This document shows positions 56,200-64,000 of a stretch of 64,000 nt of DNA, piece after piece. The notes beneath the pieces were generated by a model. That model was not told where the DNA came from and ran no database searches. It saw only the letters and a program-made list of their open reading frames with translations. Location: NCBI RefSeq assembly GCF_020622355.1, contig NZ_WHVL01000003.1:62001-126000 (forward strand), given 5' to 3'. This DNA comes from Vreelandella malpeensis. GTDB lineage: Bacteria > Pseudomonadota > Gammaproteobacteria > Pseudomonadales > Halomonadaceae. A program made the translations under genes and the position numbers. The stretch's first letter is position 1. Every line of letters starts with the position of its first letter.

Positions 56200-56832
56200 T
56201 CAGGAGTACGCTTCGACGGCGGTGGTCTCGCGTTCGAGCCGGCCGACCTGGTAGAGATCGTTCACGTAGAAGTCGAGCCGGCCGATAGCGTGGGTCAGCG
56301 GTATCAGCAAGAAGATCAGCACCATCAGGATGCTCGGCTCGTTGAGCCAGGCAAGCGACGGCGTCTCGACGCGGTAGAGCAGCGTGTAGATGCTCATGCC
56401 GCCCAGAAACTGCGCGATCAGACTGTTGAGGATGACCAGGCCGATGAACAACGACCGCCAGTCGCGGCGGGGCAAGCGCGTCTCGCCCAGCAGCGGATGG
56501 CGCGCCGTGACACGCTCGCCAAAGCGCAGCCGCGGGCGGCGGCGCAGCAGCGCCTTGATGGCCTGCTCGTCGTCATGTTCCAGGGCCTCGCGCACCAGCG
56601 CCGCCTCCACCTGCTCTCCCAGGGTGCTGCGTACCACCCGCTCGAAGGGCGCACGCTCACCGCTTGCGCGGTACTCGGTGCCCGCGTGCTTGAGCGCCTC
56701 GAGCCGCTCGGCCTGGTCGCGCGAGAGCCGCTTGTGGTTATCGAAGTTGATCGCGTAGTTCACCGCGTAGAGCTGGTAGAGCGTCGCGGTGACGCCGACG
56801 AAGATCAGAACGTAGATGAGAGCGCTGAGCAT
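56200..56832 (-). CDS. Uncharacterised three-span membrane protein
   Basis: This 210-residue protein starts with a helix (LSALIYVLIFVGVTATLYQL), continues with a soluble basic segment of about 100 residues containing several Glu/Arg-rich helices, and ends with two more membrane spans. The start at 56832 is chosen because it opens the first helix; a longer frame upstream runs through the promoter-like divergent region. I do not recognise the family. It is divergent from the NRAMP-like transporter. Confidence 0.6.
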   Translation of the reverse strand: MLSALIYVLIFVGVTATLYQLYAVNYAINFDNHKRLSRDQAERLEALKHAGTEYRASGERAPFERVVRSTLGEQVEAALVREALEHDDEQAIKALLRRRPRLRFGERVTARHPLLGETRLPRRDWRSLFIGLVILNSLIAQFLGGMSIYTLLYRVETPSLAWLNEPSILMVLIFLLIPLTHAIGRLDFYVNDLYQVGRLERETTAVEAYS

Positions 56833-57033
56833 GGGCGAACCTGCTGGTGGGTGGACGTTGAAACGCCAAGAAGACCTAGAGTAGCAAAGGTGTGCCGTAT
56901 ATATAGCAGATATGCGCTTATGGTCGCATGCGGCATGAAAGCGCAGGCGAGCTGGGCTACCATAGCCGCCTCGCGCAGCGGGGGCAGAACAACAAGCCAT
57001 GCCCCCGCCCATATGGCTCACAAGGAGCACTTC

Positions 57034-58350
57034 ATGCCCTCTCAAGACTCCGCATCCCTTGGCGATGCGCCTTCCCGGTCCACCTACGCCAAATACCTCG
57101 CCGCTCTAGGCCCGGGCTTTCTGTTCGCGGGCGCGGCGATCGGCACCTCTCACGTGGTGCAGTCCACCCGCGCCGGGGCGGAGTATGGCACCGGGCTTCT
57201 GGGCTTCATCCTGCTCGCGGTGCTGCTGAAGTATCCGTCGTTTCTGTTCGGGCCCTTCTACGTCAGCGTGACCGGCCAGTCGCTGGTCGAGGGATATCGC
57301 CAGACCTTCGGGCGCTCGGTGGTCGCGCTGTTCGCGCTGGTGCAGATCCCGGTGACCGCGATCATCATCGCCGCGATCGCCATCACCACCGCCGGGCTTG
57401 CCGGCAGTCTCGTGCCACTGGCGCTCTCCCCGCCCACGGTGGCGGTGATTCTCATCGCGCTGTGCGGCGTGCTCACCGTCGCCGGCGGCTACCGGCTGCT
57501 GGACTGGGTGAACAAGGTGTTCGTGGTGATCCTGAGCGTGACCACGCTGTTCGCCGCTCTGGCGGCGCTGCCACTGGTGGACTGGTCGTTCTACCCGTCG
57601 ACGGCGATTTCGCCACTTTGGAGCGTGACCACCTTCGTGACCCTGGTGGCGGTGCTCGGCCTGATGCCGTCCGACATCACCCTCGCCATCATGAACTCGC
57701 TGTGGTCCGAGGCGCGCAACAAGACCCAGGGACGGCGCAGCGACACCGCCGCCGAAAAGATCGACTTCAATATCGGCTACATCGGCGCGGCGGTACTGGC
57801 GGCATGTTTCGTGATCATGGGCGCCGGCGTGATGCATAGCCAGGGAGTGAGCCCCGCCGACGGCGCGGTGGGCTTTGCAAACCAGGTGATCAGCCTCTAC
57901 ACCTCCACACTCGGCGAGTGGAGCGGCGTGGTGGTGGGCATCTCCGCCTTCACGGTGATGCTGACCACGCTGCTCACCGTGCTCGACGGCTTCCCGCGCA
58001 TGATCAGTGCCTCCTGGTACACCTTCATTCGCCCGGCGGACGCGGTGAACGAGTCGCGCACCCTGGAGGGCAGCCCGGCGTTTCTGGTTTCGCTGGTCGG
58101 GCTGTCGCTGCTGGCGGTGGTGATCCTCTACACCCTGATGGGCAACTTCCGCCTGTTCATGGACTTCGTGATGGTAGTGGCGTTTCTGTTGAGCCCGATT
58201 CTTGCCGCGCTCAACCACTTCACCGCCAACGGCCGCACCGTGCCCGTCGCCCTGCGCCCCTCGAGACTGATCAACGCTTGGAGCTGGCTGGCGATCGCCA
58301 CGCTGACGCTTCTGTCGGTCGGCTACGTCGTCGTTCAATTCATCATGTGA
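57034..58350 (+). CDS. NRAMP-family transporter lacking the canonical metal-binding motif
   Basis: This 438-residue protein has about eleven membrane spans of the LeuT-like NRAMP fold (GPGFLFAGAAIGTSHVVQST in helix 1). The DPGN metal motif of true manganese/iron NRAMPs is replaced by GTSH (about residues 36-40), and the helix 6 motif reads LMPSD near residue 210 instead of MPHN. It belongs to an NRAMP-related clade in which transport of divalent metals is not established. The ATG at 57034 follows AAGGAG. It is convergent with hpxO. Confidence 0.85.
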   Translation: MPSQDSASLGDAPSRSTYAKYLAALGPGFLFAGAAIGTSHVVQSTRAGAEYGTGLLGFILLAVLLKYPSFLFGPFYVSVTGQSLVEGYRQTFGRSVVALFALVQIPVTAIIIAAIAITTAGLAGSLVPLALSPPTVAVILIALCGVLTVAGGYRLLDWVNKVFVVILSVTTLFAALAALPLVDWSFYPSTAISPLWSVTTFVTLVAVLGLMPSDITLAIMNSLWSEARNKTQGRRSDTAAEKIDFNIGYIGAAVLAACFVIMGAGVMHSQGVSPADGAVGFANQVISLYTSTLGEWSGVVVGISAFTVMLTTLLTVLDGFPRMISASWYTFIRPADAVNESRTLEGSPAFLVSLVGLSLLAVVILYTLMGNFRLFMDFVMVVAFLLSPILAALNHFTANGRTVPVALRPSRLINAWSWLAIATLTLLSVGYVVVQFIM

Positions 58351-58362
58351 TCCACCGGGCGG

Positions 58363-59565
58363 TCACGGCAGCGGGCCGCCCCGGATCGTCTTCTCGATCC
58401 CCGCACGTACGCCGTTCCCGTCCTCGCGGCCAAGCTCCTCGTACCAGGCGCGGGTCTCGGCGGCGTTCGCACCGTGAATCATCGCCGCCCGGGCTCGTGC
58501 CCGTCTGACGATCTCGCCGACCCGCTCGACGCGCGCTTGGTCGTAGCGCGCCAGCGCCCGAGCCAGCGCCGCTTTCGTATCGGCCTGTTCGGCAAGCGCG
58601 CTCGTCAGCGTCTCGGCCAGCACCCAGGCATCCTCCATCGCCTGGCAGCCGCCCTGGCCGAGATCCGGCGCCATGGCGTGGGCGGCGTCGCCCAGCAGCG
58701 CCACGCGGGTATCGGTGAGCCGCGAGAGCGGTTCGATGTCGTGGATCTCGACGCGCGCCATGCGCGCGGGGTCGAAGCGCTCGATCAGCGCCTGCACCGG
58801 GGCGCCCCAGCCGGCGAAGTGCTCTTTCAACTCGTCACGATAGCGGGCCGAGTCGTTCGGCGTGCCCGCCGGCAGCGGCACGTCGAAGAAGCAGTAGAAC
58901 TCCTGCTCGCCGGCGTCGTTGCCTCCCGTTCCCATCGGCATCAGCGAGACGCGCTTGCCCTCGCCCACGTACTGGTCCCAGCTCTCGAGCGGGGCCAGGG
59001 CACCGGAGGCCGCCACGCGCACGTTCCAGTTCACGTAGCCCACGTACTGGCGCTCGACGCGCCGACCGACAAGCGTGTCGCGAAGCTTCGAGTGGGTGCC
59101 GTCGGCCACCACCAGCAGGTCCGCCTCGACGCGCTCCCCGTCCTCGAAGGTGGTGACGACCTTCTCGGGCCCGGAGGTGTAGCCCACGCAGTGGCGCCCG
59201 AGATGAATGTGCTCGGCGCCGACGGCGTCGAACAGCGTCTGCTGCAGCGCGGCGCGGGAGATCGGGCAGGCGCGCTGGTTCACCGCATCAAAAAGCGGCG
59301 TCAGCGAGAAGTCGCTCAGCAGATGTCCATCGTGACTCAGATAACGCATCCGCGTCATCTCGCCGCTGAGACGCTCGATGGTGGTGCCCAGCCCGAGTTC
59401 GTGCATCACCTTGACGCCGTTGGGCCAAAGTGAAATGGCCGCGCCCACCGGGCGCATCACCTCGACACGCTCGAAGACCTTCACCCGGTGCCCCCGGGCC
59501 TTCAGCGCCAGGGCGGCGCTCAAGCCGCCCATGCCCGCGCCGATCACGACGATATCCAGCGCCAT
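58363..59565 (-). CDS. hpxO: FAD-dependent urate hydroxylase
   Basis: This 400-residue flavoprotein monooxygenase matches Klebsiella HpxO along its length: GAGMGG near the start, VMRPVGAAISLWPNGVKVMH near residue 40, GYVNWNV, VGEGKRVSLMP, EIHDIEPLSRL and the FAD motif ALLGDAAHAMAPDLGQGGCQ. It converts urate to 5-hydroxyisourate with NADH. The start at 59565 follows GAGGAGG. No other purine-degradation gene is visible in the window, so this enzyme may feed a pathway encoded elsewhere. Confidence 0.87.
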   Translation of the reverse strand: MALDIVVIGAGMGGLSAALALKARGHRVKVFERVEVMRPVGAAISLWPNGVKVMHELGLGTTIERLSGEMTRMRYLSHDGHLLSDFSLTPLFDAVNQRACPISRAALQQTLFDAVGAEHIHLGRHCVGYTSGPEKVVTTFEDGERVEADLLVVADGTHSKLRDTLVGRRVERQYVGYVNWNVRVAASGALAPLESWDQYVGEGKRVSLMPMGTGGNDAGEQEFYCFFDVPLPAGTPNDSARYRDELKEHFAGWGAPVQALIERFDPARMARVEIHDIEPLSRLTDTRVALLGDAAHAMAPDLGQGGCQAMEDAWVLAETLTSALAEQADTKAALARALARYDQARVERVGEIVRRARARAAMIHGANAAETRAWYEELGREDGNGVRAGIEKTIRGGPLP

Positions 59566-59677
59566 AGCGCCTCCTCACTGGTGAATGATGATCAAAAGGG
59601 CCGCTTCGAGACTACCGTATCTCGGGCTGCTACGTCTCGAACCGCCGCGTCTTTGGATCAAGCAAGATGGAGGCCAG

Positions 59678-60607
59678 TCAGCCCGTTGCACGCACGGTGT
59701 CGGCAAAGGCCAGTAGCTCCGCGTGCAGCCAGGCGATGGCGGGCTCCTTGGCGTAGAGCTCGTGCTGGGCCAGCGTCATGGTCAACGCCCCGAGCTCCAC
59801 CGGCGCCTCGACGAGACGCACCGGCAGCAGCGAGATGAACCGCTCGGCCATGCGCCGGGGCAGCGTCATGATCGCCCCGGTCAGCGCCACTACCCGCGCG
59901 GCGGCGAGATAGTTGAGGTTTTGCGAGATCACCCGCCGCCCCAGCCCGTGCTGCTCTAGGCAGTGGTCGATGGGGGTCGGCCCCAGGCCGCTGATGTCGG
60001 CAAGCTCCACATGGCTTGCCTGGGCGAACGCGGCAAGGCTCAGGCGCGCGCCGATATCGGGGTTGTCGAGCGCCGAAAGGCACACCCACGCCTCGTCGAG
60101 CCAGGCAGTCTTCACCACGCCGCCGGGCAGCGCAATGCGGCTGTCCACGCCCACCACCATGTCCACCTGGCGACTCTCCAGCGCGTTGCTCAGCACCTCC
60201 GGGGTGATCAGCTCGATGGCGAAGCTGATGCCCGGCGCCTTGGCCAGCAGCCGGCTCAGAAATGCCGGGTACATCACCTCCTCGAAATAGTCCGTGGTGG
60301 CCAGGGTGAAGCGCCGCGTGCTGGTGAGCGGCGCGAAGGAGACCGGCGGCGTCAACCCCTCCTGCAGCACGGCGAGCGCCTGCTGCACCACCGGCAACAG
60401 CGCCTGGGCGCGAGGGGTGGGCTGCATGCCCTGCTCGGTGCGCACCAGAAGCGGGTCGTCGAGCGCTTCGCGCAGGCGCTTCAGGGCGTGACTGATCGCG
60501 GGCTGGCTCAAGTGGAGCTTCTCGGCGGCGCGGGTGACGTGGCGTTCGTGCATCAGCGTCACGAAGACCAGCAGCAGATTGAGATCGAACTGTCGAAGCA
60601 GGCGCAT
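59678..60607 (-). CDS. LysR-family transcriptional regulator
   Basis: This 309-residue LysR protein has the N-terminal helix-turn-helix (FDLNLLLVFVTLMHERHVTR, AAEKLHLSQPAISHALKRLR) and the effector domain with FAPLTSTRRFTLATTDYFEE. It is divergent from the agmatinase gene, so it likely controls speB. The intergenic region carries the inverted repeat expected of a LysR site. It lies 112 bases downstream of hpxO in the same direction, so it could also be cotranscribed with hpxO. Confidence 0.92.
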   Translation of the reverse strand: MRLLRQFDLNLLLVFVTLMHERHVTRAAEKLHLSQPAISHALKRLREALDDPLLVRTEQGMQPTPRAQALLPVVQQALAVLQEGLTPPVSFAPLTSTRRFTLATTDYFEEVMYPAFLSRLLAKAPGISFAIELITPEVLSNALESRQVDMVVGVDSRIALPGGVVKTAWLDEAWVCLSALDNPDIGARLSLAAFAQASHVELADISGLGPTPIDHCLEQHGLGRRVISQNLNYLAAARVVALTGAIMTLPRRMAERFISLLPVRLVEAPVELGALTMTLAQHELYAKEPAIAWLHAELLAFADTVRATG

Positions 60608-60617
60608 CGCTCGCCAC

Positions 60618-60634
60618 CATTCATGAAGTGAATG
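60618..60634. promoter_or_regulatory. CATTCA-N5-TGAATG inverted repeat, candidate LysR site
   Basis: The perfect 6+6 inverted repeat lies 11 bases upstream of the LysR start in the divergent region and contains a T-N11-A pattern. Additional ATTCAT half-sites follow at about 60649-60663, as expected for recognition and activation sites. Confidence 0.5.
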
Positions 60635-60730
60635 ACAAGATTCTAAACATTCATTTCATTCATCGCTGCAAAACTTTTATCGTCGCGCTCTCGTCGCGTT
60701 TCCACCTTGCGCCTCAGGAGATCACCGCCG

Positions 60731-61672
60731 GTGACCCACTCTACCCCCCTTGCCTCGCCCACCATGCCAAGCCTCTTTGGCGATGTCATCACGAGTTTCA
60801 TGAACGTGCCTCGGGCGTTCGACCCCAGATCGACCGAGGCGGACGTGGTGGTCAGCGGCGTGCCCTTCGATCTCGCCTGTTCGGGGCGTGCGGGCACGCG
60901 CATGGGGCCGAACGCCATCCGTCAGGCCACGGCGAACCTGATCTGGGAAGGCAAGCGCTGGCCCTGGGATTTCGCCCTGGAAGAGCGCTTGAAGGTAGTG
61001 GACGCGGGCAACCTGGATTACGCCTATGGCGAACCCGAAAGCCTGGTGGACAACCTGGAGAGCCACGCCGGACGCTGGCTGGCGGCGGGCAAGAAGATGC
61101 TCACCCTCGGCGGCGATCACTACATCAGCCTGCCGCTGCTGCGCGCCCATGCCCGTGAGCACGGGCCGCTGGCACTGATTCACTTCGATGCCCACACGGA
61201 CACCTACGAGCAGGGCACCCGGTTCGATCACGGCACCATCTTCCACCACGCGCTGAAAGAGGGTTTGGTGGTGCCGGAACACTCGCTGCAGATCGGCATT
61301 CGCACGAGCTATGATCGCCACAACCACCCCTATGAGGTGCTGGACGCCGACTGGGTCAACGACCACGGCCCCAAAGCGGTGCTCGAGAAGATCCGCGCCC
61401 GCGTCGGCCATCATCCGGCCTACGTGACCCTCGACATCGACGGCCTGGACCCGGCCTTCGCCCCGGGTACCGGTACCCCGGTCTGCGGCGGCCTGTCCAC
61501 CGACTTGATGCTCAAGGTGATCCGGGGGCTGGTCGGCATGGAGCTGGTCGGCATGGACATCGTCGAGGTCAACCCCGCTTATGATCACGGCGACATCACC
61601 TCCTTGGCCGCTGCGACCTTGGGGCTGGAGTTTCTGTACGTGTTGGCGGCGGGTAAGGCGGGTCAAGCATAG
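60731..61672 (+). CDS. speB: Agmatinase
   Basis: This 313-residue ureohydrolase converts agmatine to putrescine and urea. It follows E. coli SpeB closely: GVPFDLACSGRAGTRMGPNA, FGG-type metal motif as LGGDHYISLPLLRAHA, HFDAHTDTY, and DIDGLDPAFAPGTGTP with the manganese-binding Asp/His residues. A GTG at 60731 with AGGAG upstream is the preferred start; a TTG at 60707 would add eight residues. The divergent LysR gene is the probable regulator. Confidence 0.93.
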   Translation: MTHSTPLASPTMPSLFGDVITSFMNVPRAFDPRSTEADVVVSGVPFDLACSGRAGTRMGPNAIRQATANLIWEGKRWPWDFALEERLKVVDAGNLDYAYGEPESLVDNLESHAGRWLAAGKKMLTLGGDHYISLPLLRAHAREHGPLALIHFDAHTDTYEQGTRFDHGTIFHHALKEGLVVPEHSLQIGIRTSYDRHNHPYEVLDADWVNDHGPKAVLEKIRARVGHHPAYVTLDIDGLDPAFAPGTGTPVCGGLSTDLMLKVIRGLVGMELVGMDIVEVNPAYDHGDITSLAAATLGLEFLYVLAAGKAGQA

Positions 61673-61687
61673 TCTTAATTGTAATCA

Positions 61688-61715
61688 AGCCCCATGACAT
61701 GAAATCCATGGGGCT
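61688..61715. terminator. hairpin between speB and the gtr genes
   Basis: AGCCCCATG (61688-61696) pairs perfectly with CATGGGGCT (61707-61715). It lies between convergent genes; only short T-rich runs follow, so it may be a weak bidirectional terminator. It also marks the change from GC-rich to AT-rich DNA. Confidence 0.5.
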
Positions 61716-61779
61716 CACAGACCAACTTTTTTAAGATCGATCAAATTCTATAATTTATCTTGCTTTAAATATATGAATT

Positions 61780-63255
61780 TCAGCAAATATCTCCTGCCCC
61801 CTTTATATGAACTATTAAAATATCATTTCTTCTATAAATCTCGTACATTTTTTTGTCTAACACTTTCTCCATTAATCCGTTACATACCTCTGCGACTCGA
61901 TCAACATCTAGATCGCTCCAGCTAATAACAACATTATTACCATATGCCTTGAGTGCAGGTCCAGATATCCATCCTTCCATGGGGCTAAGCATTCGCATTA
62001 TAAGAGGATGCCTTGAGGCAATGACATTAGCAATAGGCGAAATCGGCACTCCACCAGACATATAGACTTCTTCATTCTGGGTCTCATAAGCACCTAAATC
62101 ATATGAAATATCTGAAATTATATTCTCTTCGAAAAATCTTTGTGATTGAATAGCATTAAAAAACTGAAACGAAAAAACAATAAAGCAGTAAATAGGCAAT
62201 AGCATGATATAGAAAGAAAACTTACCGGGAATCCTCTTTAAAACGGCAACTGCTAAAAAGAAAATAACAGATGAAAATCCAACTAAGACTCTAATATCAG
62301 TTACCCCTTCCGCCAATATAAAAGATGGGCCGGTAGATGCAAAAAAAAACAAAAATGGGATTGATATAAAAACACACAAAGAAAATAAATTTTCTTTTTT
62401 TAATATCTTTTTAAAAAAAGATATTTTTATAAAAGAAATCGAACACAAGGCTGAAACGAAAACAAAAAATGACAGCAAGTAAAAAGCATATCCAACAAAC
62501 AAGCTACTTACTGCATGATAAAGATATTTCAGAACATATAAGCTAGACAAGTGAAGCTCTAAAAGCCCGACGGTTTCACTTCTAGGAATATTCCCAATAA
62601 CAACCTTTTGAAAAAAGAGATATGTAACATATCCTACCAGAAATACAATGAGCTCAGATATTATCAACTTGTTCTTGCTTGAACGATATTCTTTAATATC
62701 GAAGCAGTAATTTACAGCCATAAGCCCTAAGAAAATATTTACGCATGGCTGATAAATAATTAAGGACAGAAAAACCAAGCCAATAGAAGCTATTTTTCGA
62801 GACAACCTACCATCGACTATATAGTAAGCAAGAATGGCCAACGCTAGAGATATTATCATCTGAGGCGCATCAAATCTATAAGCCAAGTTTTGAACAAAAA
62901 AAGGATTTATAAATAAAAGCGGCAAGGCCAATTTAGCGTAATTAGACTGCTTTGAAAGCTTGCTGGCAATAAAATATAAAACACCAACCATTGTTACAAC
63001 GGCGATTAGCAACCCAAAAGGATAGGAGTCAACATGGAAACGGTTTAATGAAAAAAAGTGTGCTAATTGATCAGCTCCTTGTCTCCCAGCCCATCCCCAA
63101 AAATTTTCTCCTGTAACTACTCTCCAGTAATCGTCCCTGTAATAAATGCCAAGCGTCAAAGCAGGCATGGAAAATAGGAAGCATGCAAGCAAAAAATAAT
63201 ATTCCAACTTAATCTTCAATTTAAACACCTTTTTTAGATGTACTTTTTTCAACAA
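61780..63255 (-). CDS. GtrII-like glucosyltransferase domain membrane protein
   Basis: This protein of up to 491 residues has about ten membrane spans and the entry of the Glucos_trans_II/GtrII-type family (YYRDDYWRVVTGENFWGWAG), with YRFDAPQMIISLALAILAYY in the next helices. It would transfer the glucosyl residue, flipped on undecaprenyl phosphate, to a surface polysaccharide. Composition is strongly AT-rich, unlike the rest of the window. The ATG at 63255 overlaps gtrB by 35 bases; a TTG at 63219, just past the gtrB stop with AAAAAAGG upstream, is an alternative start. Confidence 0.75.
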   Translation of the reverse strand: MLKKVHLKKVFKLKIKLEYYFLLACFLFSMPALTLGIYYRDDYWRVVTGENFWGWAGRQGADQLAHFFSLNRFHVDSYPFGLLIAVVTMVGVLYFIASKLSKQSNYAKLALPLLFINPFFVQNLAYRFDAPQMIISLALAILAYYIVDGRLSRKIASIGLVFLSLIIYQPCVNIFLGLMAVNYCFDIKEYRSSKNKLIISELIVFLVGYVTYLFFQKVVIGNIPRSETVGLLELHLSSLYVLKYLYHAVSSLFVGYAFYLLSFFVFVSALCSISFIKISFFKKILKKENLFSLCVFISIPFLFFFASTGPSFILAEGVTDIRVLVGFSSVIFFLAVAVLKRIPGKFSFYIMLLPIYCFIVFSFQFFNAIQSQRFFEENIISDISYDLGAYETQNEEVYMSGGVPISPIANVIASRHPLIMRMLSPMEGWISGPALKAYGNNVVISWSDLDVDRVAEVCNGLMEKVLDKKMYEIYRRNDILIVHIKGAGDIC

Positions 63256-64000
63256 TATAAACAGGCCTTTTTTTCGATTCTATATACAGCCTCCCGATAT
63301 ACTCTCCCAATACACCAATGGAAATAAGCTGTATAGAACCAAAAAACAGAACTGCTGACATCAAAGAAGCGTAACCCGGCCAGTCCACACCTAAAACAAG
63401 AGTTCTTAAAATGATAAAAACCATATAGATCAAGCTTAGCAGTGCAATAACGCCGCCTACATATGACCAAACCCTAAGTGGCCATGTAGAAAAACTTGTC
63501 AGTCCATCCAGCGCAAAATTCCATAACTTCCAGTAATTCCACTTTGTTTCACCTGCATGCCGCGCAGGTCGATCATACTCAACGCCAATAGACGAGAAAC
63601 CAGGCCATGCAAATATACCTTTCATGAAGCGATTGCGCTCAGGCATATTTTTAATAATGTCAATAACACGTCGGCTTATGAGTCGATAGTCACCTGCATT
63701 AGGCGGTATGGTAGTATGAGACAGTCTGTTAAAAACACGGTAGAACATGCCTGCCGAGGCTCTTTTTCTACGTCCATCCTCTTTACGGCTGGCGCGCATA
63801 CCGTAAACGGTATCGTAACCTTCACGCCAGTAACGAACGAACTCATGGATCAAGGCCGGAGGGTCTTGTAAATCAACATCCATGGGAACGACAGCATCTC
63901 CGCATGCATGATCAATTCCTGCCGTCATAGCCGCTTCTTTACCAAAATTACGCGACAATTTCAGGTATTTCACTCGTTGATCTTTTTCAGCGGCCAGGAC
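63221..64000 (-). CDS. gtrB: Bactoprenol glucosyltransferase GtrB-like (5' truncated)
   Basis: The frame is open to the window end at 64000, so the N terminus is missing. The visible 259 residues show the GT2 segment RNFGKEAAMTAGIDHACGDA and MDVDLQDPPALIHEF, then QxxRN-like PERNRFMKGIFAWPGF, and two C-terminal membrane helices with SVGVLGEYIGRLY-like ISIGVLGEYIGRLYIE. It transfers glucose from UDP-glucose to undecaprenyl phosphate. It overlaps the downstream gtrII-like gene, forming the usual gtr pair; a gtrA flippase would be expected beyond the window. Confidence 0.9.
   Translation of the reverse strand, partial: VLAAEKDQRVKYLKLSRNFGKEAAMTAGIDHACGDAVVPMDVDLQDPPALIHEFVRYWREGYDTVYGMRASRKEDGRRKRASAGMFYRVFNRLSHTTIPPNAGDYRLISRRVIDIIKNMPERNRFMKGIFAWPGFSSIGVEYDRPARHAGETKWNYWKLWNFALDGLTSFSTWPLRVWSYVGGVIALLSLIYMVFIILRTLVLGVDWPGYASLMSAVLFFGSIQLISIGVLGEYIGRLYIESKKRPVYIVEKSTSKKGV

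Noticed and set aside
57106..58338. 410-codon open frame on the minus strand opposite the NRAMP-like gene
   Set aside because: The His/Arg/Gln-rich product is typical of antisense shadows; the plus frame has clear membrane helices and motifs.

Overview
The window is high-GC DNA (roughly two thirds G+C over most of its length) with tightly packed, frequently ATGA-overlapping operons. The gene content (PntA/PntB, several TTT and TRAP transporters, type IV minor pilins, pyroglutamate and nicotinate catabolism) fits a metabolically versatile gammaproteobacterium, most likely a Halomonas-type member of the Halomonadaceae. This assignment rests on protein flavour and gene content only; no rRNA or tRNA gene was seen. 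The last 2.3 kb is strikingly AT-rich and looks acquired.

Layout. 1-6.3 kb: the end of a four-carbon acid-sugar operon (5'-truncated SAF-domain oxidoreductase, TctC-TctB-TctA importer, 3-oxo-tetronate kinase OtnK, decarboxylase OtnC). 6.7-8.2 kb: an HDOD-GGDEF diguanylate cyclase. 8.2-12.2 kb: a TRAP transporter (DctP, DctQ, DctM) with a LysR regulator. 12.5-22.7 kb: a winged-helix regulator divergent from a peptide ABC importer, an M14-type metallopeptidase and the 5-oxoprolinase genes pxpA, pxpB and pxpC, which reads as a peptide/pyroglutamate scavenging operon. 22.8-24.6 kb: a secreted subtilase-like protein with an altered catalytic motif.

24.6-41.0 kb holds a complete nicotinate catabolic island. 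One arm, on the minus strand, is nicA, a cytochrome-bearing nicB-like gene, a 62-residue membrane protein, a sodium:solute symporter and nicX. The other arm, on the plus strand, is nicC-nicD-nicE-nicF plus a second TctC-TctB-TctA importer. These are followed by nicR (minus) and a separate complete molybdopterin subunit gene. Together they would take nicotinate through 6-hydroxynicotinate, 2,5-dihydroxypyridine, N-formylmaleamate, maleamate and maleate to fumarate. The NicB function appears divided between two proteins, and a 14-bp box recurs next to nicA, nicC and nicR/molybdopterin subunit, with a weaker version before a chemoreceptor gene at 41.15 kb.

43.2-46.3 kb: a GntR regulator divergent from an amidohydrolase and a MatC-like carrier. 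46.4-49.5 kb: membrane transhydrogenase pntA-pntB. 50.0-55.8 kb: type IV minor pilin operon (FimT/GspH, PilV, PilW, PilX, PilY1). 55.9-58.4 kb: two small membrane proteins and a non-canonical NRAMP-family transporter. 58.4-61.7 kb: urate hydroxylase HpxO, a LysR regulator and agmatinase SpeB. 61.8-64.0 kb: AT-rich gtr-type glycosyltransferase genes running off the window end.
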